From the NCBI RefSeq assembly GCF_902168435.1, contig NZ_LR656171.1:62001-126000 (forward strand): a stretch of DNA of 64,000 bases. Direction: 5' to 3'. The notes under the pieces were generated by a model. That model had not been told where the DNA came from. It saw only the letters and a list, made by a program, of their open reading frames with translations, and did no database searches. This document shows, piece by piece, positions 38,611-46,983 of this stretch (position 1 is its first letter; each line of letters starts with the position of its first letter). The position numbers were made by a program, and so were the translations under genes. The stretch is from Bacillus marasmi. GTDB taxonomy: Bacteria; Bacillota; Bacilli; Bacillales; Cytobacillaceae.

Positions 38611-39615
38611 CTATAAAAATAAATACCCAAAAGCATTAAAACTATATCCAATGATGATGATCCCAACTGATACAATGACAAAAAATGTAGCTAACAGCTT
38701 TGTCTTCACCACTTTCTTCAACATAATTAAGGATGGTAAAGAAAGTGCTGTAACACCCATCATAAAGGCTAGCGCAGTCCCAATACCTACTCCCTTCGCA
38801 ACAAGAGCTTCTGCTATTGGCAATGTTCCGAAGATATCAGCATACATAGGAACTCCAACGAGCGTTGCTAGAAGAACCGAATACCATTTATCTTGACCAA
38901 GTAATGCCGTGATGATGGACTCAGGAATCCAGTTATGAATAGCAGCACCAATTCCGACTCCAATCAAAATGTATAGCCATACCTTTTTTATGATGTCGAT
39001 AACTTGATCCTTCGAAAAATCTATCCTTTCACGAGTTGTCAATTCTTCTTGTTGAGAATCAAGCATCTTATTATTAAACACAAATGGTTCTACATACTTT
39101 TCGAGTTTCAGTTTACTTATGATTGTTCCACCAATAACAGCGAGGATTAATCCTACTACAACATAAGCAATCGCAATCTTCCAATTAAAAATACTAGCCA
39201 ATAAAATAACGGAAGCTAAATCTACAAGAGGCGAGGAAATCAAGAATGAAAAAGTAACGCCAATCGGTAATCCAGCACTTGTAAAGCCGATAAATAATGG
39301 AATCGATGAACAAGAACAAAAAGGTGTAACCGTACCCAGTAAGGCACTTAAAATATTGGCAGTAATTCCATTAAATCTCCCCAAAATTTTTCTCGTTCTT
39401 TCAGGTGGAAAGAAACTTTGAATATAGGAAATGCCAAAAATTAAAACCGATAGCAAAATAAATATTTTGATAACATCATAAATAAAGAAATGAACGCTTG
39501 CACCAACCCTACCATCCACATCTAAACCGAAAACATCTCTTACAAGCAAGGTTACAAGATTATGAAGCCATTCCATTTTTAATAGCTGATTATTTAACCA
39601 TTCAAAAATAATCAT
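38611..39615 (-). CDS. ArsP-like permease (DUF318/UPF0718)
   Basis: A 334-residue membrane permease with eight or more segments. The conserved cysteine motif is TPFCSCSSIPLFIGFTSAGLP, repeated more loosely as LATLVGVPMYADIFGTLPI. This family includes ArsP, which exports trivalent organoarsenicals, and other metalloid permeases. It lies between an ArsR-like regulator and a mini-thioredoxin on one strand. Confidence 0.85.
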   Translation of the reverse strand: MIIFEWLNNQLLKMEWLHNLVTLLVRDVFGLDVDGRVGASVHFFIYDVIKIFILLSVLIFGISYIQSFFPPERTRKILGRFNGITANILSALLGTVTPFCSCSSIPLFIGFTSAGLPIGVTFSFLISSPLVDLASVILLASIFNWKIAIAYVVVGLILAVIGGTIISKLKLEKYVEPFVFNNKMLDSQQEELTTRERIDFSKDQVIDIIKKVWLYILIGVGIGAAIHNWIPESIITALLGQDKWYSVLLATLVGVPMYADIFGTLPIAEALVAKGVGIGTALAFMMGVTALSLPSLIMLKKVVKTKLLATFFVIVSVGIIIIGYSFNAFGYLFL

Positions 39616-39627
39616 AAAATCATCTCC

Positions 39628-39990
39628 TTATTTATCCTCGATTAAATAAGGAATTAGATGTTCTAATTTTTCTTTATTTAAATGATAAATAGTAAATTTC
39701 CCTTCTCGTCTTGATTCTATAATATCTCCCTTTTCCATAATCTTCAAATGATGATTGATGGTTGAAGAAGCCCCATTTAAGCCAGATACAATTTCACACA
39801 TACACATATCCTCGATCCAAAGCAGCGATACAATTTTTAGTCTCGTTTCATCTCCTAATCCCTTAAAAAAAGCAGCGATGCTTTCCAATTCTCCACTGTT
39901 TAATACTTTTGGGAATTTCCCTTCAGCTAATTGACGGATTTTATCCATTTCCTCATTAGACTTTATATCCCACACTGTTTTTGCATCCAA
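39628..39990 (-). CDS. ArsR/SmtB-family regulator of the permease operon
   Basis: A 120-residue winged-helix regulator. The metal-site-like cysteines are in EDMCMCEIVSGL, and the recognition helix is GASSTINHHLKIMEKGDII. Unlike ArsR downstream it has a ~30-residue N-terminal extension. Translation starts at TTG with AAGGAGG upstream. It directly precedes the ArsP-like permease. Confidence 0.88.
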   Translation of the reverse strand: MDAKTVWDIKSNEEMDKIRQLAEGKFPKVLNSGELESIAAFFKGLGDETRLKIVSLLWIEDMCMCEIVSGLNGASSTINHHLKIMEKGDIIESRREGKFTIYHLNKEKLEHLIPYLIEDK

Positions 39991-40165
39991 AATTTAATGC
40001 CTCCTTGCCTTAATACTTAGTGCGTTAAGTTAATTAATATTATACACCTATTTTTCTAGTTTTGTAGTTTAATTATTGATGATATTCTAAATGAAGCTTG
40101 TTCCCTTAAATGGTATAAAACTCCCTTTCTTTTTCACCTTCTAAATCCCCTTTTCTGTAAAACTA

Positions 40166-40198
40166 TAAAAAACCCCCTTTGGATAAATTCCAAAGGGG
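40166..40198 (-). terminator. terminator of the amino-acid permease gene
   Basis: A perfect 9-bp stem CCCCTTTGG / CCAAAGGGG with a 7-nt loop, with a T run on the minus strand. Confidence 0.85.
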
Positions 40199-40247
40199 TA
40201 TACGAAACTTCTTTTCTTACAATGACTTTTTTGAATCATCAACAGAA

Positions 40248-41624
40248 TTAAACCGCTTTTTCTTCTCTGTAGTCGACCACAGCTTCCTTTTTCTTTTTCA
40301 TAGCATATAAGCCGAACAATAGCACAAACCATAGAGGGGTTAATAACAACGCAACGCGTGTTTCTTCTGCAAATAACATGATAATAAGTAGAAAAGCAAA
40401 AAATGCTAGCACGACATAGTTAATAAATGGTGTGAGTGGCGCTTTAAAGCTTGATTTTTTGCGCAAGTCTGGACGAGTTTTCATATAGCGAAGGTGAGAC
40501 ACTAAAATAACGCCCCAAACCCAGATAAAGCAAATTGCACTGATGGTTGTTACGATACCAAATGCCTGGCCAGGAATAAGCTTGCTTAAAAGAGCGCCAA
40601 TTGAAATCACAATCGTCGACGTAAACAATGCATTACTTGGAACATGGTTTTTATTTAATTTAGCAAAATGTGTTGGACCTTGCTTATTTTGACTTAAGTT
40701 ATAAAGGATTCGACTTGTTGAAAACAATCCACTATTGCAAGCTGAAGCAGCAGAAGTCAATACGACAAAATTAATGATCCCGGCTGCAACAGGAATGCCC
40801 ACGAGGCTAAATACTTGCACAAATGGACTATTCGAAGCATTTAATTGCTCCCATGGATTGATTGCTAAAATAACAAAAATCGCTCCGACATAGAAAAATA
40901 GAATTCGCAGGGGAATTTTGTTGATAGCTGACGGGATATTCTTCTTTGGATCGGAAGTTTCTGCTGCCGACACACCAACTAACTCAACCCCAACAAAGGC
41001 GAACAGAACCATTTGGAAGGATAATAAAAATCCTCCGATGCCATTTGGAAAAAAGCCTCCATAGTTCCATAAATTCGAAACTGAGACAACACCTGAATCT
41101 GTTTTAAAGCCAATCACTAATAAAATAACTCCGAGAGCGATTAGGGCCAAAATGGTAATCACTTTGATTAAAGCGAACCAAAATTCCAATTCACCAAACA
41201 GCTTTACGGTTAGTAAATTCAAGCCTAATAGTATCACTAAGCAAACGACCGCAGGTATCCATTGCGGTATGTCAAACCAATATTGAACGTACATCCCAAC
41301 GGCAATAATATCGGCCATTCCAATCATAATCCAGCAAAACCAATACGTCCAACCAGTTACATAAGCTGCCCATGGTCCGATATAATCTGCTGCAAAATCG
41401 GTAAAAGACTGATAGCCTGCATTCGATAGCAGCAATTCTCCTAATGCTCTCATTACAAAAAATACCATAATTCCGATAATTAAGTAGGAAAAGATAATCG
41501 AAGGTCCTGCCAATTGGATTGCTTTTCCTGAGCCTAGAAATAACCCTGTTCCAATCGTTCCTCCAATTGCGATAAGCTGGACATGCCGATTTTTCAAATC
41601 TTTCTTTAGTTCTTTGTGTTCCAC
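40248..41624 (-). CDS. APC amino-acid permease, probable glycine/alanine/D-serine transporter
   Basis: A 458-residue permease with 12 membrane segments of the CycA/AapA amino-acid transporter group. GGTIGTGLFLGSGKAIQLAGPS is the substrate/ion motif in helix 1, and ALGELLLSNAGYQSFTDFAADYIGP follows. The start is GTG at 41624 with GGGGG 8 nt before it. The glycine riboswitch in the leader indicates that glycine is the substrate or signal. Confidence 0.87.
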   Translation of the reverse strand: MEHKELKKDLKNRHVQLIAIGGTIGTGLFLGSGKAIQLAGPSIIFSYLIIGIMVFFVMRALGELLLSNAGYQSFTDFAADYIGPWAAYVTGWTYWFCWIMIGMADIIAVGMYVQYWFDIPQWIPAVVCLVILLGLNLLTVKLFGELEFWFALIKVITILALIALGVILLVIGFKTDSGVVSVSNLWNYGGFFPNGIGGFLLSFQMVLFAFVGVELVGVSAAETSDPKKNIPSAINKIPLRILFFYVGAIFVILAINPWEQLNASNSPFVQVFSLVGIPVAAGIINFVVLTSAASACNSGLFSTSRILYNLSQNKQGPTHFAKLNKNHVPSNALFTSTIVISIGALLSKLIPGQAFGIVTTISAICFIWVWGVILVSHLRYMKTRPDLRKKSSFKAPLTPFINYVVLAFFAFLLIIMLFAEETRVALLLTPLWFVLLFGLYAMKKKKEAVVDYREEKAV

Positions 41625-41681
41625 ATGTGATTCCCCCAATAATCATTTGTCATTCTGAGCTGTGTTCTTTTCTAGAAAAAT

Positions 41682-41712
41682 AAAAAATGAGATTGGAATT
41701 TCTCCAATCTCA
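41682..41712 (-). terminator. terminator linked to the glycine riboswitch
   Basis: TGAGATTGGA and TCCAATCTCA pair perfectly around a 5-nt loop; six T follow on the minus strand. It lies between the aptamer and the permease start. Confidence 0.85.
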
Positions 41713-41774
41713 CGGTTTGACAGAATAACAAATCAAAATGGTTACTTCCACGGGGAAATAACAATTCGATTCGA

Positions 41775-41845
41775 TACTCTTCTGTCCTTTTGCCTGAGAT
41801 TGTGAACCCTTCGGCGCCGCGGAAATTCGCGGTCTCTCCAGAAGC
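41775..41845 (-). ncRNA. glycine riboswitch (gcvT RNA), single aptamer
   Basis: On the minus strand the conserved core reads GGAGAGACCGCG, then GGCGCCGAAGGG, CTCAGGCAAAAGGACAGAAG. Only one aptamer is seen; the usual second tandem aptamer is absent and is replaced by the terminator region. Single-aptamer versions are known in front of glycine transporters. Confidence 0.92.
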
Positions 41846-42045
41846 TGCTCCTGCTATAGTTTGATCCACAGCAATCATAGCTAGCTATTTAATTTGTTTG
41901 CCGTATTCCACACTTTAATTATTTCGGAATAATATAAAATTTTATCAGTATTATTTCTAATGGTCAATAGCCTTATAGAATAGTTTGCTAGTCAAAAATT
42001 AAAAATATATAATTTGTTCAATACTATTTATAGGTAGTGATAAAT

Positions 42046-42465
42046 TTGGCATTATTAAAAGCTGCACGACCTCCATCACAACGAGGAATCTATATAGTTG
42101 CTGTAATCATTACAATAGCACTCGGCTTGGCTTCAAGAGCATTCGCTGAACGACTACCTGCTTTTGTTGCAGGGCACGCAGGTGATGCCCTTTGGGCGAT
42201 GATGGTTTATTTTGGATTTCGATTATTATTTGTGCGTAGGACTCTGTTATTCGCAATGGTACTTAGTGTTATGTTTAGTTTTTCAATTGAACTAAGCCAG
42301 CTTTATCAAGCTGATTGGATAAATGCTGTTCGGGGTACTGTGCTCGGAGCGCTTGTTTTAGGGAAAGGGTTTCTTGTAATTGATTTGGTAAGATATCTGT
42401 TAGGAATTATTCTCGCGGTGGTGTTAGATAAGATTGTAATAAAAAAGAGGCTGGGACAAAAGTAA
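42046..42465 (+). CDS. DUF2809 membrane protein with repeat-derived C terminus
   Basis: A 139-residue protein with four membrane segments (IYIVAVIITIALGLASR, GDALWAMMVYFGFRLLF, TLLFAMVLSVMFSFSIEL and a last pair); FSIELSQLYQADWINAVRGT is the DUF2809 signature. TTG at 42046 (GGTAGTGAT upstream) or GTG at 42037 can start it. Its last residues, KKRLGQK and stop, are encoded by the terminal repeat of dispersed element D, which therefore lies inside the coding end. Confidence 0.8.
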   Translation: MALLKAARPPSQRGIYIVAVIITIALGLASRAFAERLPAFVAGHAGDALWAMMVYFGFRLLFVRRTLLFAMVLSVMFSFSIELSQLYQADWINAVRGTVLGALVLGKGFLVIDLVRYLLGIILAVVLDKIVIKKRLGQK

Positions 42466-42806
42466 AAACCGAATGAGTAAAGTTCAGTGTTGATTTTTAT
42501 GTAGGTATGAGAATAAATAAGCGGAGAATTTCCCGTTATTGTATGTATGGAGGGCTAATTGAGGTGAAATAAGAGTAGAATTTCCGCTTAACTGCTCCCA
42601 AAAAGACAAAATCCAGTGATTTTTATGAAATAAGCGAAAAAACTCCCTTTATTCTTAACAAAATACAGGCATTACCCAAAATAAGTGGAATTCTTCCGCT
42701 TATTTTCAAGAATCAAAAAAACGAACTATTCGGAAATTCAAAGTTAGAATTTCGCATCATAGTTCGATTTTTTTTAGCTGAAATACTTATGTCCAGCCTC
42801 ATTTCT
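42444..42806 (+). repeat. dispersed 3'-UTR repeat element, copy D
   Basis: A 363-bp element whose left terminal repeat (GAGGCTGGGACA, 42448-42459) overlaps the end of the DUF2809 gene. Four palindromes follow at 42515-42540, 42567-42592, 42628-42653 and 42678-42706. The terminator-like hairpin is at 42715-42775, and the far repeat reads TGTCCAGCCTC. It lacks the ~110-bp spacer found in copies A, B and E. Confidence 0.85.
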
Positions 42807-42807
42807 A

Positions 42808-43068
42808 TTATTTTGTTTGTTGAAGTAATGCTTCGTATGGAGTAAGGTCAACACCCTTTGCTTTTAACAGCTTAACAGCACGGTCCTGCATATCTCCAGG
42901 TGATGAAGTGATATAGCCCTTTACAACAGCGTCTTTAGTAACTACATCGCCTTCAACACTGGCCAAAATCACATTTTCAATTTTCTTTTTCGCCATTGGG
43001 CGAACAAAAACTGGGATTGGTGATACTAACTCTTCCAATAGGTCTTTTGCATCTTGATTCCATTCCAT
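42808..43068 (-). CDS. PCP_red-domain small protein (DUF2621-like)
   Basis: An 86-residue protein: MEWNQDAKDLLEELVSPIPVF, then VRPMAKKKIENVIL and an IT-type helix. The W..DAK..L and PVFVRPMAKKKIE pattern is that of the small domain at the end of protochlorophyllide reductase subunit B (PCP_red), which also occurs alone in Bacillaceae. The start MEWNQ has AAGGAAGG about 10 nt upstream. No photosynthesis link is implied. Confidence 0.75.
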   Translation of the reverse strand: MEWNQDAKDLLEELVSPIPVFVRPMAKKKIENVILASVEGDVVTKDAVVKGYITSSPGDMQDRAVKLLKAKGVDLTPYEALLQQTK

Positions 43069-43147
43069 AATATTCAATACCTTCCTTATTTTAAAAATAT
43101 ACAAAATCTATTATACACCCTTTAACACATTTAACACCATTTAAATG

Positions 43148-44338
43148 TTATTTAAAACAATTCTGTTCTGTTAAGTAATAGGCGAGGCATTTGGAATTCG
43201 ATTTTTGCGTTAATGCCGCTTCCATATACTTTCTTCCATAAAAATATGTAAATATATAAGATTCACAATAAGGGCGTTGTAATGATTGGATAGCATAGTT
43301 TGCTCGACTTTCATCATATTTGGCATATTTCATGAGGTAGTTGACTGCCTCAGAAGTTGGTCTCCCTTCATAGAGAAGCAAGGCTGCGTTACACCAAGTA
43401 CCACGTATCAAATCTATTGCTTTTTGAATCCCAAGTAAATCCATTTCCTCAGGTTCAATCCCCAATTCTGGATAAATATGATTAGCCATCCATTGTTCAG
43501 CCTCGCCTGGTGCAAATATTGATTTCATCGCCATTAGTGCAATACCTTCACTAACAACGAAAGAAGGCGTCAGCAACAAACTTACCTGCTGCTCCTCGTA
43601 TCCTTGACGATTCACCAAGTGTTCTTCCTTCAGCAAAAATTCAGCAATATGGCCAGGGTATCCCTCGTGGCAAACAATCGATAATAATTCAGCAATATTA
43701 AAGGGCATATTGGTATTCACATAGATTTTGGCTTGATAATGTCCGGAATATTCAGCCATTGCCTTCACTGGTAAATCCGTCTTTTCAACATGAATCTGTG
43801 TTTTGGGTAGCATGATTAATTTTTCATTAGTCCTTCTAAAAGCTTCAGCAGCTGCACGTTGAATCAGTTCTGGCAAGAGTTCCTTCTTTTCAATCGGAAG
43901 TAAATACTTTAGTTGATAATTTGCTAATTGCTCTTCAATGCTGCCTTTACCTGGCAAGGACTTCTCATAAAGCTCCCATGCCTCCTCAAACACAGTTTCT
44001 GAAATCCATTCAGACGGTACATGAAAATACTTTTGCACTTCTTCTCTTAACGTTATTCTTTCCCCCGCGATTCGACGACAGACTGTCTCTAAAGCAACTA
44101 AGTGTTTAGTTAGGTAGTCCTCTCGCCTGGCATCAAATCCCTGTTGTGACACATCATTTATTAATAAAGTTACTTCTTCGAAAAGTTGCTTACCTGACCA
44201 AACAGGCTCACTGTCCACTTGTTTTTTTATACTTTGATTTCCATAAAAATCGTACAATATATCATTCGTTTCATTTTGGATCGCCTTACCGATTCTGAGT
44301 ACAAGAAGAACATATCTTTGTATCCAGGTTAAACTCAT
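43148..44338 (-). CDS. DUF885-type putative metallopeptidase
   Basis: A 396-residue soluble protein. The zinc-type motif CHEGYPGHIAEFL lies near residue 232, with a downstream glutamate-containing segment VVSEGIALMAM, as in DUF885 peptidases. It is shorter than the ~550-residue family norm, so the N-terminal part is reduced. The start at MSLTWIQRYV is fixed by GGGAGGAG 7 nt before it. The substrate is unknown. Confidence 0.8.
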   Translation of the reverse strand: MSLTWIQRYVLLVLRIGKAIQNETNDILYDFYGNQSIKKQVDSEPVWSGKQLFEEVTLLINDVSQQGFDARREDYLTKHLVALETVCRRIAGERITLREEVQKYFHVPSEWISETVFEEAWELYEKSLPGKGSIEEQLANYQLKYLLPIEKKELLPELIQRAAAEAFRRTNEKLIMLPKTQIHVEKTDLPVKAMAEYSGHYQAKIYVNTNMPFNIAELLSIVCHEGYPGHIAEFLLKEEHLVNRQGYEEQQVSLLLTPSFVVSEGIALMAMKSIFAPGEAEQWMANHIYPELGIEPEEMDLLGIQKAIDLIRGTWCNAALLLYEGRPTSEAVNYLMKYAKYDESRANYAIQSLQRPYCESYIFTYFYGRKYMEAALTQKSNSKCLAYYLTEQNCFK

Positions 44339-44437
44339 CGAAATACTCCTCCCTGACAAATACTGCATGAAAACAACTTTAAATAATTATTTTAATATAT
44401 TTTTAAAATTCCACCAATCCCCTAATCAGTTTGTCCA

Positions 44438-44464
44438 ACCATATATGACAAGCTTGCATATATT
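44438..44464 (+). promoter_or_regulatory. possible SigK promoter
   Basis: AC, 17 bp, CATA-N3-T fits the late mother-cell sigma factor K consensus; it lies about 35 bp before the TTG start of the low-complexity protein gene. Confidence 0.4.
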
Positions 44465-44495
44465 GAATGTAGAAAGCTTGAAAGGGGGGATTTTA

Positions 44496-44897
44496 TTGAG
44501 CAATCCATGGTTCTCAAGCAATGGCTATAACAAAGGCTTCAACAAGGGGTACAACAAAAGCGACAACAAATCACACAGCGATTCAGATTCAAAGTCAAAA
44601 TCAGATCTTGACTTTGACAATGAATTCGATAACGAAGTAGATAGCGCTAGTAAATCAAGAAACAAAAACTCTGCTGTTGCTAAGGTTTTCAAAAGTGGTA
44701 ACTCTGAAGTTTATGTTGATGCAAAAGTTTACTCCGACACTAGCGCGAAAGTTCGTGCGAAAGCTGAATCAGACCAAGATCAAGACCAAGACCAAAAACA
44801 ACACATGAAAAACAAACAACACGATTATTTCTTCGGCAAACAAAGTCAAGAAGATGGCGGTCATGACTCTGGCTCTGGTAAAAACCACAAGTATTAA
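44496..44897 (+). CDS. low-complexity protein, probable spore surface protein
   Basis: A 133-residue hydrophilic protein. It opens SNPWFSSNGYNKGFNKGYNK, followed by a Ser/Asp/Lys block, a valine-rich core (KSGNSEVYVDAKVYSDTSAKV) and a Gln/Asp/His-rich tail. Such composition, together with a SigK-like promoter and exosporium genes nearby, suggests a coat or exosporium protein; this is inference. TTG start with AAAGGGGGGA at the right distance. The SGNSEVYVDAKV core resembles SGNSDVDVKVNV in the next gene. Confidence 0.6.
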   Translation: MSNPWFSSNGYNKGFNKGYNKSDNKSHSDSDSKSKSDLDFDNEFDNEVDSASKSRNKNSAVAKVFKSGNSEVYVDAKVYSDTSAKVRAKAESDQDQDQDQKQHMKNKQHDYFFGKQSQEDGGHDSGSGKNHKY

Positions 44898-44920
44898 TGT
44901 AAACAGAAGCTAGGAAAATT

Positions 44921-44942
44921 GGGGAATGTATATACATTCCCC
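44921..44942 (+). terminator. perfect 22-bp palindrome between two related genes
   Basis: GGGGAATGTAT and its exact complement, with no loop spacer, followed by CTT and later T-rich sequence. It could terminate the first gene or be an operator for the next one, whose ATG is 36 bp downstream. Confidence 0.5.
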
Positions 44943-44977
44943 TTCTTAAAAATTTAGGATAGAAATGAGGATTTATC

Positions 44978-45331
44978 ATGAACGATCAAGATGCTAAATC
45001 TTCCAGCCGTTTTTTTGATGATCTAATGCTACGAAAAGCAAAATCAGTCAATCAGGTCAAAACAGACGCTTCATCTGCCGTCAATCACAGTGGAAATTCA
45101 GATGTTGATGTTAAGGTCAACGTAAATGTAGATACAATGCCAATCGCACTTGCCTTTTTGGTATTATCCTATGCTAACAAGCAAATTGACCGTCAGCAAT
45201 TTGAAGAAGCTGTTGAAAAATTACTGGAAGTTAACAAACAATATCAGAAAACCACTGAATCATATCCTGGTGATTCTAAGGTAAAATTAATGAAAGATCA
45301 AAACGATACAAAAATCTGGGGAAGATACTAA
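44978..45331 (+). CDS. probable spore surface protein paired with the preceding gene
   Basis: A 117-residue protein. A polar N terminus (MNDQDAKSSSRFFDDLM) leads to the core AVNHSGNSDVDVKVNVNVD and a helix TMPIALAFLVLSYANKQ with a C-terminal helical part. The SGNS-DVxV core is shared with the previous gene and hints at a common assembly motif. I cannot name the family. GAGGAT precedes the ATG. A terminator follows. Confidence 0.6.
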   Translation: MNDQDAKSSSRFFDDLMLRKAKSVNQVKTDASSAVNHSGNSDVDVKVNVNVDTMPIALAFLVLSYANKQIDRQQFEEAVEKLLEVNKQYQKTTESYPGDSKVKLMKDQNDTKIWGRY

Positions 45332-45352
45332 GCCATCATCTTCCCTTGTTTT
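45319..45352 (+). terminator. terminator
   Basis: GGGAAGAT / ATCTTCCC stem across 11 nt, overlapping the stop codon, then a T-rich tail. Confidence 0.7.
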
Positions 45353-45440
45353 ATTTTACCATTACATTTATTCCTTTTGATAATTAGTTATATTAAAATA
45401 ACAAAGTAAGATTTAATTGCACTTTAGGAGGATGGATGTC

Positions 45441-46604
45441 ATGCAAGATTTTATATTTCAAAACAGTACCAAGATTATTTTTGGCAAAAATAAAGAGGTA
45501 ACAGTTGGCGAAGAAGCATTGTTATTTGGTAAGAAGCTTCTTTTGCATTACGGTGGAGGAAGTATTAAGGAAACCGGTTTATATCAAAAAATAATTCACT
45601 CTCTTCATGAACAAGAAATAGAAATTTTCGAGCTAGGTGGAGTGAAACCAAATCCAAGAGTTAGTCTTGTCCGTGAAGGCATCGCTCTTTGTAGAGAACA
45701 TTCGATTGGATTTATCCTCGCCGTTGGCGGAGGAAGTGTTATTGATTCTGCTAAGGCGATAGCGATTGGTGCTACATACGAAGGAGATGTTTGGGATTTC
45801 TTTGATGGCAAAGCTGAGGTTACCGAGTCACTGCCAATTGGTGTTGTCCTGACAATTCCGGCTGCAGGAAGCGAATCCAGCAGTGGTACAGTCATCACAA
45901 ACGAAGATGGTTGGTACAAACGCTCGACTGGTCATGTGAGCTTGCGTCCGCGTTTTGCGATCCTAAATCCAGAGCTTTCTTATACTCTGCCTCCATATCA
46001 AACTGCCTGTGGGATAACCGATATGATGGCACATATTTTAGAAAGATACTTCACAAACGAAAAGAACGTCGAGCTAACGGATCGGCTATGTGAAGCAACA
46101 CTTAAGACGATTATCAACAACGCACATATCGTCCTTGATGACCCTACCAACTACGAAGCGCGTGCTGAAATTATGTGGGCCGGAACGATAGCGCATAATG
46201 ATTTGCTAAGTACTGGACGAATCGGAGATTGGGGCAGTCATGATATCGAGCATGAAATCAGTGGCATTTATGATATTGCTCACGGCGCCGGACTAGCAAT
46301 CATTTTCCCAGCCTGGATGAAATACGTGTACAAGCATGATATCAACCGTTTTGCTCAATTTGCCCATCGCGTCTGGGACGTTGAATTTGATGTGAATAAT
46401 TTAGAAAGAACCGCAAAGCGTGGGATTTTAAAAACCGAACAATTCTTCCGTTCCATCGGCTTGCCTGTCCGCTTGTCGGAAGCAAACATTAGCGACGAGC
46501 ATTTTGAAGAAATGGCTAAAAAAGGAACTGAGAATGGTCCGCTTGGCAATTTTGTAAAATTACATGAACAAGACCTTATCGAAATCTTCGAATTAGCAAA
46601 ATAA
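45441..46604 (+). CDS. iron-containing alcohol dehydrogenase (butanol dehydrogenase type)
   Basis: A 387-residue NAD(P)H-dependent dehydrogenase of the iron-dependent group III, similar to YugJ/YugK. The nucleotide-binding motif is AVGGGSVIDSAKAIA, and the metal ligands lie in ITDMMAHILERYF and DIEHEISGIYDIAHGAGLAI (His residues). The start MQDFIFQNS is set by AGGAGG 9 nt upstream. It probably reduces aldehydes to alcohols in low-oxygen growth. It stands alone, with its own terminator. Confidence 0.92.
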   Translation: MQDFIFQNSTKIIFGKNKEVTVGEEALLFGKKLLLHYGGGSIKETGLYQKIIHSLHEQEIEIFELGGVKPNPRVSLVREGIALCREHSIGFILAVGGGSVIDSAKAIAIGATYEGDVWDFFDGKAEVTESLPIGVVLTIPAAGSESSSGTVITNEDGWYKRSTGHVSLRPRFAILNPELSYTLPPYQTACGITDMMAHILERYFTNEKNVELTDRLCEATLKTIINNAHIVLDDPTNYEARAEIMWAGTIAHNDLLSTGRIGDWGSHDIEHEISGIYDIAHGAGLAIIFPAWMKYVYKHDINRFAQFAHRVWDVEFDVNNLERTAKRGILKTEQFFRSIGLPVRLSEANISDEHFEEMAKKGTENGPLGNFVKLHEQDLIEIFELAK

Positions 46605-46608
46605 CTAT

Positions 46609-46646
46609 AATCCACTCCGCTGTTGATAGCGTGAGTGGATTTTTTT
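46609..46646 (+). terminator. terminator of the alcohol dehydrogenase gene
   Basis: A perfect 9-bp stem AATCCACTC / GAGTGGATT across 15 nt, then T7. Confidence 0.85.
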
Positions 46647-46662
46647 GTATGGAAAATTATTT

Positions 46663-46843
46663 TCGGACAATGAAGCCCTTATTTAGACGAAAATCAACAA
46701 TTTCAAAGTGAAACCGGACATACGATCCTCTATTTGCCATCAAAACAGTCTGATTTTGAAGATTCTCACTAAATAAAGTATCTGGTGTCCGCAAAACTAT
46801 TAAATGGAGGCGTTTTAATGCAAATAGGGTATTCTGTGTCCGC
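46663..46843. repeat. four-copy GCGGACA repeat cluster in two inverted pairs
   Basis: Four related ~22-bp sites: plus strand TCGGACAATGAAGCCCTTAT (46663) and CCGGACATACGATCCTCTAT (46714); minus strand GCGGACACCAGATACTTTAT (46771-46792) and GCGGACACAGAATACCCTAT (46821-46843). Each continues into TTGC or TTAG. The two leftward and two rightward copies face each other, spaced about 50 bp. The region is otherwise non-coding. Confidence 0.7.
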
Positions 46844-46949
46844 CCAAACCATCAACATGAATCTTTTGTCTTTCATTGTCAAATCCATTGACTTTTACGA
46901 AGAAAATATTAAACTAATGTAAAGGAAATATTAAGTTTTGTAAATTTTA

Positions 46950-46965
46950 TTACAAGACCTTGTAA
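46950..46965. promoter_or_regulatory. palindrome upstream of a small gene
   Basis: TTACAAG-AC-CTTGTAA, two perfect 7-bp arms, lies about 10 bp before the ribosome site of the 46984 gene. It is a probable operator; no regulator is assigned. Confidence 0.4.
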
Positions 46966-46983
46966 CAGAAAGGAGAAATAGAT

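Noticed and set aside
38396-38896. A 166-codon plus-strand frame
   Set aside because: It runs antisense across the mini-thioredoxin and ArsP-like permease genes and has no ribosome site.
43921-44109. A 62-codon plus-strand frame
   Set aside because: It is antisense to the DUF885 peptidase gene, which has a strong start and zinc motif.
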